A stretch of 64,000 bases of DNA from Thermotomaculum hydrothermale (GCF_016592575.1 NZ_AP017470.1:620001-684000), one strand, 5' to 3'. Positions 8,572 through 17,658 are shown, numbered from the stretch's first letter. Numbers and translations are program-made. Notes: generated by a model not told the origin, from the letters alone.

Positions 8572-9513
8572 ATGAAAAATTTTAAACACAGACACTTACT
8601 TGGGATAGAGCCTCTTTCAAAAGAGGATATCACTCAAATCCTTGATACAGCCAAAATTTTCAAGGGTATATGTAAAGGAACAAATAAAAAGTTTCCTGCT
8701 TTAAAGGGGAAATTAATACTTAACCTTTTTATGGAGAATTCAACAAGGACAAGGTCTTCCTTTGAGATTGCTGAAAAGAGATTGGGGGCTGATACTTTAA
8801 ATTTTTCTGCTTCAGCAAGTTCTCTTTCAAAGGGGGAGTCTTTTTATGACACAATTAAAACTCTTGAATCTATGGAGCCTCACATAGTGGTTATAAGGCA
8901 TTCTTCTCCCGGTTCTTCAAAATTTCTTGCTAACAACCTTAACGCTTCCGTTGTCAACGCAGGGGATGGCGCCCATGAGCATCCAACTCAGGCTCTACTT
9001 GATGCATATACAATTAGGGAAGCCTTGGGTACCCTTGAAGGGTTAAATATTGTTATTGCAGGGGATATAAAGCATTCAAGGGTAGTGCGCTCAAATATCT
9101 GGCTTTTGAAAAAAATGGGGAATAATGTTACTTTATCCGGTCCTCCCACACTTATACCTCCAGGAATTGAAAAATTAGGGGTAAATGTTGAATACAATTT
9201 TGATAATGCAATAAAGGATGCAGATGTTGTAATGATGTTGAGAATTCAAAGAGAGAGAATGGTTGAGAGCTTTTTCCCCTCATTGCAGGAATTTAATATG
9301 CTGTATGGGTTAACAAAAAAGAGAATGGAAAATCTTAAAAATGGTGCAATAGTTATGCATCCCGGTCCAATTAACAGGGGGGTTGAAATAAACTCAGAGG
9401 TTGCAGATTCTAAACGCTCTGTAATTTTAGAGCAGGTTAGCAATGGTATTTATGTAAGAATGGCTGTTTTATTTTTGCTTGCAGGAGGAAGAATAAATGA
9501 AATATCTAATTAA
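8572..9513 (+). CDS. pyrB: Aspartate carbamoyltransferase catalytic subunit
   Basis: Makes N-carbamoyl-aspartate from carbamoyl phosphate and aspartate, the second step of UMP synthesis. The 313 residues hold the carbamoyl-phosphate motif STRTR at 57-61 and HPTQALLDAY in the middle. No regulatory subunit gene (pyrI) follows, which fits control through PyrR instead of allosteric CTP control; pyrI elsewhere cannot be excluded. GAGGTGA precedes the ATG, 8 bases after pyrR, and the 3' end overlaps pyrC by 17 bases. Confidence 0.96.
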   Translation: MKNFKHRHLLGIEPLSKEDITQILDTAKIFKGICKGTNKKFPALKGKLILNLFMENSTRTRSSFEIAEKRLGADTLNFSASASSLSKGESFYDTIKTLESMEPHIVVIRHSSPGSSKFLANNLNASVVNAGDGAHEHPTQALLDAYTIREALGTLEGLNIVIAGDIKHSRVVRSNIWLLKKMGNNVTLSGPPTLIPPGIEKLGVNVEYNFDNAIKDADVVMMLRIQRERMVESFFPSLQEFNMLYGLTKKRMENLKNGAIVMHPGPINRGVEINSEVADSKRSVILEQVSNGIYVRMAVLFLLAGGRINEISN

Positions 9514-10783
9514 AAACGGACAGGTTTTAGACCCGTCAATAGGTTTAAATAAAAATCTTGATATTTTAATTGAAGATGGAATGATTACTGAGATTTCAGA
9601 ATCAATAGAAGAAAGTAAAGCGGATAAAATTTATGATGTTAAGGGATGCATTGTTGCTCCAGGTTTTGTTGATTTGCATGCACACTTGAGAGAGCCGGGA
9701 GGGGAGAGGGCAGAGACGATTGAAACAGGGGCTATGTCGGCAATGAATGGGGGATTTACCCATGTTTGTGCTATGCCCAATACCTCTCCCTGTATGGACA
9801 ATGCTGCCATTATAACCCTTGTTCTTGATAAAGCAAGGGATGCCGGGTATGCCGAAGTGCTTCCTGTTGGCGCAGTAAGTAAGAAAAGAGAGGGAAAAGA
9901 ACTTGCGTCAATAGGTGAAATGGTTCAAAAGGGTATAGTTGCAATCTCAGATGACGGGTTGCCTGTTGCTACAAGTGATTTAGTTAAAAAAGCACTTGAA
10001 TACTGTATTCCGTTTAATATCCCTCTAATGGAGCATGCAGAAGATTTAACTTTAACTAAAAAAGCGGTAATGAATGAAGGGTTTTACTCAACAAAATTAG
10101 GGCTTAAAGGAATACCTTCTATTGCTGAAGATATAATTGTTGCAAGGGATATTATTGTTAACTCTTATGTAAAAGGATGGTTGCATATTCAGCACCTTTC
10201 AACTGAATTTAGCCTCAACCTTGTCAGGGAAGCTAAATCAAGGGGTGAGAGGGTAACCTGTGAGGTAACACCGCACCACCTATATTTAAACGACTCTTAC
10301 CTTGAATCCTTTGACACCAATTACATTATGAAACCACCTTTAAGGAGTGAGAAAGACAGACTTGCACTTATTGAGGGGATAAAAGACGGCACTATTGATG
10401 CAATTGCAACAGACCATGCTCCTCACCCTAACGAACATAAAAATTGTGAAATAGACATTGCTGCTTTTGGGATTATTGGTTTTGAAACTGCAATTCCAGT
10501 AATTATTGACCTTTTATACCATAAACATGGTATTCCAATGGAGAGGATTATTGAATTAATGTCAATAAATCCCGCAAAAATAGTAAAACTTGAAGAGGGC
10601 AGAATTATGGAAGGTAAGAAAGCTGATTTAACTGTTTTAAATCCCGATAAAGAGGTAACTATAAACCCTGACTATTTTAAATCAAAGGCAAGGAATACGC
10701 CATTTAAAGGGTTGAGGTTAAAAGGCTCTCCAGTATTAACAGTTTTTGGAAATAGATTTATGGAGTGCAGGGTAGGTGATTAA
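9497..10783 (+). CDS. pyrC: Dihydroorotase, class I
   Basis: Zinc amidohydrolase that closes carbamoyl-aspartate to dihydroorotate. The 428 residues carry His61 and His63 in DLHAHLREPGGE, the class I signature, ISDDGLP with an aspartate where other classes have a carboxylated lysine, and ATDHAPHP near residue 310. The size and these marks place it in the long, Bacillus-type class and not the short E. coli type. It overlaps pyrB and ends just before a strong terminator, so the operon in this window is pyrR-pyrB-pyrC. Confidence 0.96.
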   Translation: MKYLIKNGQVLDPSIGLNKNLDILIEDGMITEISESIEESKADKIYDVKGCIVAPGFVDLHAHLREPGGERAETIETGAMSAMNGGFTHVCAMPNTSPCMDNAAIITLVLDKARDAGYAEVLPVGAVSKKREGKELASIGEMVQKGIVAISDDGLPVATSDLVKKALEYCIPFNIPLMEHAEDLTLTKKAVMNEGFYSTKLGLKGIPSIAEDIIVARDIIVNSYVKGWLHIQHLSTEFSLNLVREAKSRGERVTCEVTPHHLYLNDSYLESFDTNYIMKPPLRSEKDRLALIEGIKDGTIDAIATDHAPHPNEHKNCEIDIAAFGIIGFETAIPVIIDLLYHKHGIPMERIIELMSINPAKIVKLEEGRIMEGKKADLTVLNPDKEVTINPDYFKSKARNTPFKGLRLKGSPVLTVFGNRFMECRVGD

Positions 10784-10796
10784 AGAATAAAAAAGA

Positions 10797-10819
10797 GGGG
10801 GCTTTAAGCCCCCTTTTTT
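10797..10819. terminator. Bidirectional terminator between pyrC and the porin gene
   Basis: GGGGGC (10797-10802) pairs with GCCCCC (10808-10813) over TTTAA. T-runs lie on one side and A-runs on the other, so the hairpin can end transcription from pyrC on the plus strand and from the porin gene on the minus strand. Confidence 0.9.
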
Positions 10820-10917
10820 ATTGTGAAAGTGGGAGGGGATATGGTCTTAAAAATGCCATTTAAGACCAAATGCAAACGAATACTGTTTATTTGATGCCTC
10901 AACTTCTGCAAAATTAT

Positions 10918-12078
10918 TTACAGAAACAGCTTTAATAGTCTTTTTAGGAGATAGACAAAACCAAAATCTATACCGAAAGTCTTATTAAATTTATGGCTAA
11001 TTCCCATTGAATAATGGTCTTCTGTAATTGCTGGAAATCCTAATAGGTTGAACCACGCAACCTGAAAATCTGAAAAAGTTGCACTTAATTCAGAAACCTT
11101 ATGCTCAGGAGTCATTAAATCAAGGTTATCTGCATTTCTAATGGGGGATTTAGCATAATTGTACCCAAATTTTAAAGTTGTTTGTTTTGAAATTGTATAT
11201 TCAATACCAAGGCAATAAACAGTCTGGTCTTTCCACAAAAACTGTCCGTAGCCGTCTGTGTTTTCCCAGCCTATTTCCCTTACATCAAACATAAACCTCC
11301 ATGCATTAAGTCTATATCCAAAACCTATTGCCAATTCGTCAGGCTGTTCAAGCTTCATTTTTTCAAATATACCGTCATGATTTGTGTCAAGCACTCTATC
11401 ATAGTTCATAGGAATGGATGTCTGGTATAAAATCCCAAATGTAAAGTTGTTTTTTTGATAAGCAAGGCCGAATTGTCCACCTGCTCCGAATGCTTGTGAG
11501 ACACCGCCTCCTGCTTCAAAGGCATCTCCTGTATGAAAATCCTGCAAAAATGTTCCAATATCAAGTGAACCCCAGGCTAAATCAAGAGCAAAGCCAAGGC
11601 TTAAGTTTTCATTTACTTTGTATGAGAGTGCTGCAATTGTTCTCATAAACTGAAAGTTTGTGTTCATATTTGAGAGTCTCGGGTCTCTATTTCTGTAATC
11701 GACTCCCATACCGGAAACACCGAATGCTCCTAAACCAAAAGTAAATTTTTCATTTATCTGATATGTGATTCCTATTTCTGGAACCATAAAGGTATCAGCC
11801 TGGCTTTTAATAAACCCAGAATCGCCATGCTGCATATCAGAATATCTACCTCTTACTTCAGGGAAAAACAATACTGCGCCAAAACTCATATTAAAGCCTT
11901 TATAATTCCCTAAAAAGGCTGGATTTCTAAAAATCTCATCAGTTGCTCCAACCGGGGCACCAACACCTGCTCCACCTAACGCACTTGAAGACGGAGTAAC
12001 TCCAATCATGTTATCTCCGTTTGTCGCAAATACCGTAATTGCTGTAATCAGCATCAGTAAAACTACGAGTTTTTTCAT
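10918..12078 (-). CDS. Outer membrane protein transport protein, OmpP1/FadL family, frameshifted near the C-terminus
   Basis: Beta-barrel outer-membrane channel of the FadL type, used for long-chain fatty acids or other hydrophobic compounds. A signal peptide (MKKLVVLLMLITAITVFA) is followed by a mature start with SSSALGGAGVGAPVGATDEIFRNPAF, the usual N-terminal hatch of this family. AGGAGGAAG 7 bases before the ATG at 12078 fixes the start; an ORF start 7 codons upstream is ignored. The frame ends in a non-barrel tail (YLLKRLLKLFL). Reading one base out of phase from about 10948 down to a stop at 10847 gives a tail ending SFAFGLKWHF, an amphipathic strand with the C-terminal Phe that barrel assembly needs. 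The true gene therefore probably spans 10847-12078. Confidence 0.85.
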   Translation of the reverse strand: MKKLVVLLMLITAITVFATNGDNMIGVTPSSSALGGAGVGAPVGATDEIFRNPAFLGNYKGFNMSFGAVLFFPEVRGRYSDMQHGDSGFIKSQADTFMVPEIGITYQINEKFTFGLGAFGVSGMGVDYRNRDPRLSNMNTNFQFMRTIAALSYKVNENLSLGFALDLAWGSLDIGTFLQDFHTGDAFEAGGGVSQAFGAGGQFGLAYQKNNFTFGILYQTSIPMNYDRVLDTNHDGIFEKMKLEQPDELAIGFGYRLNAWRFMFDVREIGWENTDGYGQFLWKDQTVYCLGIEYTISKQTTLKFGYNYAKSPIRNADNLDLMTPEHKVSELSATFSDFQVAWFNLLGFPAITEDHYSMGISHKFNKTFGIDFGFVYLLKRLLKLFL

Positions 12079-12203
12079 CAACTTCCTCCTGCATTTCAAC
12101 TCGCTGAATAGTTTATAATATTATTCACAAAATATAAAGATTTTTTTCACATTTTCTTAAAATATTTTTTGTTGGATTTTAAAGTTGTTAACAGGAAATT
12201 TTT

Positions 12204-12752
12204 TTAGAGTATTTCAATTTTTAAATCAGGGTGCGGTGATGGGATTATAGTTGTGGAAACAAGCATTGCTTTGTCTTTTACGGCATCAACTCCGCTTTTA
12301 ACTGATGCTTCAACATCCGCAACTGTACCTGTGAAAACTGTGAAAGCTTTTCCGCCTAACCCCATCGCCATTCTTATTTCAATTAGCTCTATTGATGCGG
12401 TTTTTACCGCTGCGTCAGCAGCATAGATAGATGAAACAACTGAAAATGTTTCAATTACCCCTAACGCTTCTACATTTGATACTGTTTTTGTAGAGTATAG
12501 TGCGGGAAAAACATCAGGGTGAACATTTGGTATAACAAGACTATCAACTACATATCTATCCCCTTCTTCGATCCCGTTTGCAATTGCTGCTTCAACCTCT
12601 GCAACTTCCCCGTTAACAAATACTATGTATTTTCCGGGACATATTGTCTGTGATGTTACAAGTTTCACTTTTGCAGTTTTTAAAACTCTATCACAAACCT
12701 GGAATCCTCTTGCTATACTGTTTAACTCAATCATTCCTATTGCACTATTCAT
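12204..12752 (-). CDS. Tandem-BMC microcompartment shell protein, PduT-like
   Basis: Trimeric shell tile of a bacterial microcompartment. The 182 residues hold two BMC domains (about 1-90 and 95-182). The N-terminal AIGMIELNSIARG and SQTICPGK closely follow PduT. Cys38 in TICPGK is at the position that ligates a central [4Fe-4S] cluster in PduT trimers, so this tile may pass electrons through the shell. It lies one base after the PduS-like gene and is last in a three-gene cassette. No hexameric shell protein or core enzyme gene adjoins it. Confidence 0.93.
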   Translation of the reverse strand: MNSAIGMIELNSIARGFQVCDRVLKTAKVKLVTSQTICPGKYIVFVNGEVAEVEAAIANGIEEGDRYVVDSLVIPNVHPDVFPALYSTKTVSNVEALGVIETFSVVSSIYAADAAVKTASIELIEIRMAMGLGGKAFTVFTGTVADVEASVKSGVDAVKDKAMLVSTTIIPSPHPDLKIEIL

Positions 12753-12753
12753 A

Positions 12754-14061
12754 TCAACTTCCTATTATAACAAAGTTATTGTTTACTTTTTTAACTATTC
12801 CATTAACGGGAGAATGAACCGGTACACATAGTGATTTTTCTTCACACTTTGAAATTGGTTCTCCCTTTGATACCTTATCTCCTTCTTCTACAACTGGAAT
12901 TGACGGTGCCCCAATGTGTTGTGTTAAGGGAATTATGTAGTCTCCACTGTATTCAAATTCTCCAATAAATTCAGGCTCTATATCAAGGTGAAGAATTGAA
13001 AGCCTTGCCATTAGCCTTTTTGTGGGAATCTTTTTAGCTTCATTAAAGGGGTCTGCTCTATGCTCTTTTGGTGGAATGTCGTAATCTTTAAGTTTCTGGC
13101 GAAAGTGTGCATAAACTCTTTTTGGGGATAAACCAAAGGGGCAGGCAAACATTGAGCATACTCCGCATTGACAGCAAAGATAAGCAGCCTGGGCAATGTG
13201 TGAGGTTGAATCAAGTCCGTAGTTTAAAGTTCTCATAATCATGTGTGGTTCAATATCGTGTCCTAAATTGTGCCTTGGACAAAGCACTGTACACTCTGTA
13301 CACTGGCAACAAGCCGCTTTTGAAAACCTTGTCACTGAATCAAATGATGCAGTTTTCTCTCTTACGGCTGGATTGTTTTTATTTAAAAACACAAGAGCAC
13401 CTGTTGTTTTTGTTAAGACATCTTCAGGTGTTTTTACCTTTCCCATCATAACACCGCCTTCAATTAAAACAGTGTCTTCTTTTGGTTTTGCGTGTTCAAT
13501 TAATGCTTTGAAAGGAGTTCCTACATTGACTATAGCCACAAATGGATTTTCAACCTCTCCAACCACTGACACATACCTCTGATAAACAGGTACATTGTTT
13601 TCAACAGCATTGGCAATTTGAGCAAGTGTAAGGGCATTGTTTACTACAACTCCTACATCAATAGGAATCCCCTTTTGAGGCACAATTCTTCCTGTAACAT
13701 CGTAAACAAGGGATTGCTCATCCCCTGCCGGGTAGTAGTCCCCTAATTGAAATAGTTTGATATTATCAGCCTTTTGCCTTTTTATCTCTTCTTCTATTAG
13801 TGGAAATAGCTTGCTTCTTTTCTTTTTTATTGCAAAGAAACCATTTTTAGCACCTGTGGTTTCCATTGCGATCTTTAAACCTTTTATTATGTCTGTAATC
13901 TGATTTTTAATTACATAGTAGTCTGTGTAGAGCAATGGTTCGCATTCTGCTGCATTGCAAATATAGGTGTCAGGTTTTGAGTTTAGTTTTACATAGGTGG
14001 GGAATCCTGCTCCGCCTGCTCCCACAATTCCTGCATTTTTAACTTTATCTATAACGCTCAT
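12754..14061 (-). CDS. PduS/RnfC-like flavoprotein with two [4Fe-4S] clusters
   Basis: Electron-transfer protein related to cobalamin reductase PduS and RnfC. The glycine-rich GIVGAGGAGFP (11-21) belongs to the nucleotide/flavin-binding Rossmann domain. Two ferredoxin-type motifs follow: Cys251-x2-Cys254-x2-Cys257-x3-Cys261 and Cys296-x2-Cys299-x2-Cys302-x4-Cys307. The C-terminal part (about 375-435) resembles the RnfC barrel-sandwich domain. In Pdu systems PduS is thought to work with PduT; the same pair is adjacent here, and the start overlaps the vertex-protein gene by 4 bases (ATGA). The redox partner and substrate are not shown. Confidence 0.92.
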   Translation of the reverse strand: MSVIDKVKNAGIVGAGGAGFPTYVKLNSKPDTYICNAAECEPLLYTDYYVIKNQITDIIKGLKIAMETTGAKNGFFAIKKKRSKLFPLIEEEIKRQKADNIKLFQLGDYYPAGDEQSLVYDVTGRIVPQKGIPIDVGVVVNNALTLAQIANAVENNVPVYQRYVSVVGEVENPFVAIVNVGTPFKALIEHAKPKEDTVLIEGGVMMGKVKTPEDVLTKTTGALVFLNKNNPAVREKTASFDSVTRFSKAACCQCTECTVLCPRHNLGHDIEPHMIMRTLNYGLDSTSHIAQAAYLCCQCGVCSMFACPFGLSPKRVYAHFRQKLKDYDIPPKEHRADPFNEAKKIPTKRLMARLSILHLDIEPEFIGEFEYSGDYIIPLTQHIGAPSIPVVEEGDKVSKGEPISKCEEKSLCVPVHSPVNGIVKKVNNNFVIIGS

Positions 14062-14339
14062 TTTATTTCCTTTCCATCTATAACAAAACTATCAACAATG
14101 CCTATTATGGCTGAATCAACAGGGCAGTCTTTCATTCCCTCTGCCATTCTTGCTGAACTTCCCTGAACAACCAAAACATACTCTTTATAGCCTGCGCTAA
14201 CTGTGTCAACGGCAACAAGGTAATCCTTTTTTTCTTTAAGATTTTCGTCCACTGGAATTACAACAAGAAGTTTTTTTCCGTAAAGTTTTGGGTCTTTTCT
14301 TGTGGCAACAACAGTTCCGCTAACCTTTCCTATAAACAT
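14058..14339 (-). CDS. Microcompartment vertex protein, EutN/CcmL/PduN family
   Basis: Pentameric BMC-P protein that caps the corners of a microcompartment shell. The 93 residues start MFIGKVSGTVVATRKD and contain VDTVSAGYKEYVLVVQGSSAR and DSAIIGIVDSF, the usual fold marks. It is first of the three-gene cassette, with GGAG before the ATG and a TATAAT upstream. One vertex gene in a locus usually signals a closed shell, but hexamer genes must lie elsewhere if a compartment is made. Confidence 0.93.
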   Translation of the reverse strand: MFIGKVSGTVVATRKDPKLYGKKLLVVIPVDENLKEKKDYLVAVDTVSAGYKEYVLVVQGSSARMAEGMKDCPVDSAIIGIVDSFVIDGKEIK

Positions 14340-14366
14340 TCAAATCTCCATCAGTTTTTCAGTGTT

Positions 14367-14372
14367 ATTATA
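14367..14372 (-). promoter_or_regulatory. -10 element of the microcompartment cassette
   Basis: A perfect TATAAT on the minus strand, 28 bases before the vertex-protein ATG. The -35 region (CTTAAA at the right distance) is weak, which may mean activator dependence or simply a poor promoter. It suggests that the cassette is transcribed apart from the che-nuclease operon upstream. Confidence 0.45.
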
Positions 14373-14402
14373 ACAGGAAAAAGAATTTTTTTAAGGATTT
14401 CG

Positions 14403-15488
14403 TTACTCCACGATCCCTGGATTTGGGGTGTCTGCTTTAAATAATTCTTTGTCTGGACTGTCTGATGTTTGAATTCCTGTTTCAATTTTTCTGAAATTTA
14501 CCCTTTGTAGGCTTTTGCCTCCATTTCTAAGCCCGTCATACCAATCTAAACTAAATGTAAGCACCTCTTCAATGTGTCTGTCGGGAGTTGCAAGGTAAAA
14601 TATTCTTTGCTGAATAGGGGTTGGATTATTTGTGAACCAGAAATTATCTTGGCTTTGTAAATATTTGGCACTCTGTGGAACAGAAGGAAAAAGGCTTCTA
14701 AAGGTAGCTTCATCAACTGTACTGATTACACAAACCTCTCCAGGGTTTAAAATAAAATCATTTGAGGTTAATTTAGAGTAATGAGTGCTTTTGTCAAACA
14801 TAAAAAGCCAGTTTTTGAGATTAACCTGGTCTTTCCCGAAGTTTTTTATCTCTATAAATTCCTTGCCAGTATCTGTTTCATTGCCAGGTGGGTCGGGGTA
14901 AACCTCGGTAATTACAATCCTGTTTTTATGGTAATCAGACCACATATTTACTCTTCTTATTCTTGCAGAGGCTTCTGCTTTAGTCCATTCTTCAAACTTT
15001 AGAATAGGGTTGGCATTATAAAAGTACCTTTTGGCAAGCCCCTCCCTTAAAAGCTCAATGTTTAAAATCCTTCCGTTATAAACAACAACACCAAGTAATC
15101 TTCCATAAGAGTCTCTTGAATAGTAATCATCTTTTGCATAGTAAACTTTTACTGTTTTTCCATTTACTATGTTATAAATGTAATTAGTTGCATCTATGGA
15201 ATATGGTTCAGGGTCTTCAATATAGTTGTCATTATCATAATACCCTTTTTCTGGTGTATTTATTCCAAGAAATCTTATTTTTTCTGGCGTTCCGTTATCG
15301 TCTCTTTCTATTTTAATTGTATCTCCATCGATAACATTTATCACTTTTCCTGTAATGTAAACAGCCTGGTCAAGGTTCAGGTACTTTTCAAGGGTATTTT
15401 GTTTTTGAATAATTTCGGTTTTTGCATTAAAGGTAATAAACGCTAAAATTAAGAATAAACTAATCTTTTTCAATTGAAATTTCAACAA
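14403..15488 (-). CDS. Secreted staphylococcal-nuclease-like protein with lamin-tail domain
   Basis: Probable calcium-dependent extracellular nuclease. A signal peptide of about 23 residues precedes an SNase domain (45-185): GDTIKI with acidic calcium ligands near 54-56, RFLGINTPE with Arg72 and Glu80, and YGR with Arg130, matching Arg35, Glu43 and Arg87 of staphylococcal nuclease. A second domain (about 190-310) starting ITEVYPDPPGNE looks like a lamin-tail domain, often fused to secreted nucleases. The start is TTG, with GGAGAG at good distance, lying inside the end of cheB (29-base overlap). Its place at the end of a chemosensory operon is odd. Confidence 0.87.
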   Translation of the reverse strand: MLKFQLKKISLFLILAFITFNAKTEIIQKQNTLEKYLNLDQAVYITGKVINVIDGDTIKIERDDNGTPEKIRFLGINTPEKGYYDNDNYIEDPEPYSIDATNYIYNIVNGKTVKVYYAKDDYYSRDSYGRLLGVVVYNGRILNIELLREGLAKRYFYNANPILKFEEWTKAEASARIRRVNMWSDYHKNRIVITEVYPDPPGNETDTGKEFIEIKNFGKDQVNLKNWLFMFDKSTHYSKLTSNDFILNPGEVCVISTVDEATFRSLFPSVPQSAKYLQSQDNFWFTNNPTPIQQRIFYLATPDRHIEEVLTFSLDWYDGLRNGGKSLQRVNFRKIETGIQTSDSPDKELFKADTPNPGIVE

Positions 15489-16482
15489 TTTTCTCTCCTA
15501 TTTTATCTATTGGTAATTGGTAATTGTGAAGGTTGTTTGAGGCAATTTCTTTTGGCATGCCATACACTACACAGGTTTCTGGGGATTCTATAATCAATGT
15601 TCCCCTCTCGGATTTTAGTTTTTTTGCCCCTTCTAATCCGTCCTTTCCCATCCCGGTAAGTATTATACCTAAAAGTGATTCCCTGTAATAGGTGGCAGCA
15701 GTTTGAATTGTAATATCAATTGATGGTGTGTATAAATCGCTTGATTTTGATGGCATAAGTTCAATTTTTTTCCCTGATACAAGTAAATGGGATTCTCCCG
15801 GGCAAATGTATATATTATTTTCCTGGATTTTATCATAATGCCTTGCTTCACTAACCTGATAGTGCTGAACCAGGTTGTTTAGACGATTAGCAAATAATGG
15901 TGTGAAATTTTTGGGCATGTGCTGGCAAATAATAATTGGAATTGATATTTTTCCATCAATGTCTTTTAAAATTCTTTGGATTGCAGTGGGGCCACCTGTT
16001 GATGCTCCAATTACAATTAGTTTGAATTTATATTTCTTTTCTTTTTCAGGTATTATTTTGTAACTTTCAAGATTTTTGTGGTTGATCTCTAATAATCTTG
16101 GTTTTGAGTTTTTGAGTATTTTTAGTTTTTCAATAAATTTTTCTTTAAAATTTGAAGTTATATAACTTTTTTCTTTTCCTAAAAAGTCAATTGCTCCTAA
16201 TTCAAGAGCTTTTATTATGTTTTCATTTGTGTTAAGTGATGAGAATATTAAAACAGGAATTGGGTGGTTTTTCATTAACCATTTTAAAAAGGTGAATCCT
16301 CCCATTCTTGGCATTTCAAGGTCTAATACGCATGCATCAGGTTTATGCTTTACAACCTGCTTTATCCCCTCTTCCCCTGTTGATGCGGTTACTGTTTCAT
16401 TAAATAACCCACTTGAAAGGGCAATTATTTTTATTTCATTCCTTGTTAAATCTGAGTCTTCTACTATTAAGAGTTTTGACAT
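15460..16482 (-). CDS. cheB: Chemotaxis response regulator protein-glutamate methylesterase
   Basis: Removes methyl groups from chemoreceptor glutamates (and may deamidate glutamines), resetting the signal. The 340 residues hold a receiver domain with the phospho-acceptor Asp54 (VLDLEMP) and a C-terminal esterase domain with the triad Ser161 (GASTGG), His188 (CQHMP) and Asp281 (GMGKDG). All key residues are present. The ATG overlaps the end of cheR by 16 bases. Phosphorylation by the CheA encoded two genes upstream is expected. Confidence 0.96.
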   Translation of the reverse strand: MSKLLIVEDSDLTRNEIKIIALSSGLFNETVTASTGEEGIKQVVKHKPDACVLDLEMPRMGGFTFLKWLMKNHPIPVLIFSSLNTNENIIKALELGAIDFLGKEKSYITSNFKEKFIEKLKILKNSKPRLLEINHKNLESYKIIPEKEKKYKFKLIVIGASTGGPTAIQRILKDIDGKISIPIIICQHMPKNFTPLFANRLNNLVQHYQVSEARHYDKIQENNIYICPGESHLLVSGKKIELMPSKSSDLYTPSIDITIQTAATYYRESLLGIILTGMGKDGLEGAKKLKSERGTLIIESPETCVVYGMPKEIASNNLHNYQLPIDKIGEKIVEISIEKD

Positions 16483-17264
16483 GTTTTTTTCCTGAAAATT
16501 AACAAGTTATTTATTTCTTCCCTTTTAAAATATGGGAAACATTTGATTAATGACAGCTCTGATTTTCCTAAAATTAAAACACCACAATTTTTTAAACTCT
16601 GATAAATAATGTTTAAAACAACTTTCACTGTATCTTCTTTTAAGTAAATTAAAAAATTACGACATATAATTATATCATATTTGTTGATTTTTCTTAAAGT
16701 TAGCAAATTTGAAGTTAAAAACTCAATATTTTCTTTCAAGGGGTGTAAAACTTTAAATCCTTTTTCAGTTTTAAAAAAATATTTTTGTAAGTATTTGTTA
16801 GGTAAATTTTTTACAGAATGTTCATTGAAAATTCCTTTTTCTGCCTGGTCTATTGCACTTTCAGAAATATCAATTCCTTCAATCTTTATTGAGTTTAGGT
16901 TTTTTTCATTAGCCAGTATTTTAAGGGAATATGCAGTTTCCCCGGTTGCACATGGGGCAACCAGGATTTCTTTAAAGTTCTGTTTTTCTGCTATTTCAAT
17001 TGCCAGATTTAAGTAATCCTGTTCTCTAAAAAAATAACTTTCCACAGGGATAAAGATATCAATAAATGAATTAAAGCACTCTTTGTCTGTTCTAATTAAA
17101 TGTTCAACAGCAAAAATATTGTCCGATTTTATCTGGCATTTTTTGAAAAATCTTTCAAGCCTTTTTTTTACCAAATTTCTTTCAGGTTTTATTTTACATC
17201 CTGTTATGTCTTCAAAGAGCTGGACATAATCATTAAATGAGAAATAAAATTGTTTTTCCTTCAT
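16467..17264 (-). CDS. cheR: Chemotaxis protein methyltransferase
   Basis: S-adenosylmethionine-dependent methylation of chemoreceptor glutamates. The 265 residues show a small helical N-terminal domain and a methyltransferase domain with SYFFREQDYL (the receptor/cofactor segment, usually RxxxFFR), VAPCATGETAYSLKILA (cofactor loop) and YDIIICRNFLIYL (the usual CRNVLIYF-type motif). It overlaps both its neighbours, cheW and cheB, so the four che genes are translationally linked. Confidence 0.94.
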   Translation of the reverse strand: MKEKQFYFSFNDYVQLFEDITGCKIKPERNLVKKRLERFFKKCQIKSDNIFAVEHLIRTDKECFNSFIDIFIPVESYFFREQDYLNLAIEIAEKQNFKEILVAPCATGETAYSLKILANEKNLNSIKIEGIDISESAIDQAEKGIFNEHSVKNLPNKYLQKYFFKTEKGFKVLHPLKENIEFLTSNLLTLRKINKYDIIICRNFLIYLKEDTVKVVLNIIYQSLKNCGVLILGKSELSLIKCFPYFKREEINNLLIFRKKTCQNS

Positions 17265-17658
17265 GAGAGCTTATTTCCTTGCAATCAATTATTGTAATTG
17301 GGTTTTCGTTTATATAGAAAATTTCTTTTACAAAAGGGGATTTTATGTTTTTTTCTCTATTTTCAAATTGGTTTGAGTTAAAAATTCCACCTAATTCATC
17401 TGCAGGGATTGCTATCATCTCGTTTAGCACAATGAAATAGTTTGGGTTATTGATTTTAATTTCAAAATAATAAAAAGTGTTCAATACAGCAATAATTTCA
17501 TTTCTATGAACGATAATTTTATTAATGTGCGGTGCTTCTATCGGTAATGGAAAAGATTCTGTGTTCTCAATAATTTCTTTAATAAAGTCGGTATTAATGG
17601 CAAAAAATTGATTGCTGATTTTAAAAATTAAAAGTTGTGAATTTGATTCTTGTTTCAT
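17233..17658 (-). CDS. cheW: CheW-like adaptor protein
   Basis: Scaffold that couples receptors to CheA. The 141 residues consist of one CheW-like beta-barrel domain: FKISNQFFAINTDFIKEII at the N-terminus and INKIIVHRNEIIAVLN in the middle, as in CheW. Sequence is more diverged than a flagellar CheW, which fits an alternative chemosensory pathway. It overlaps cheA by 38 bases and cheR by 32. Confidence 0.85.
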   Translation of the reverse strand: MKQESNSQLLIFKISNQFFAINTDFIKEIIENTESFPLPIEAPHINKIIVHRNEIIAVLNTFYYFEIKINNPNYFIVLNEMIAIPADELGGIFNSNQFENREKNIKSPFVKEIFYINENPITIIDCKEISSHEGKTILFLI

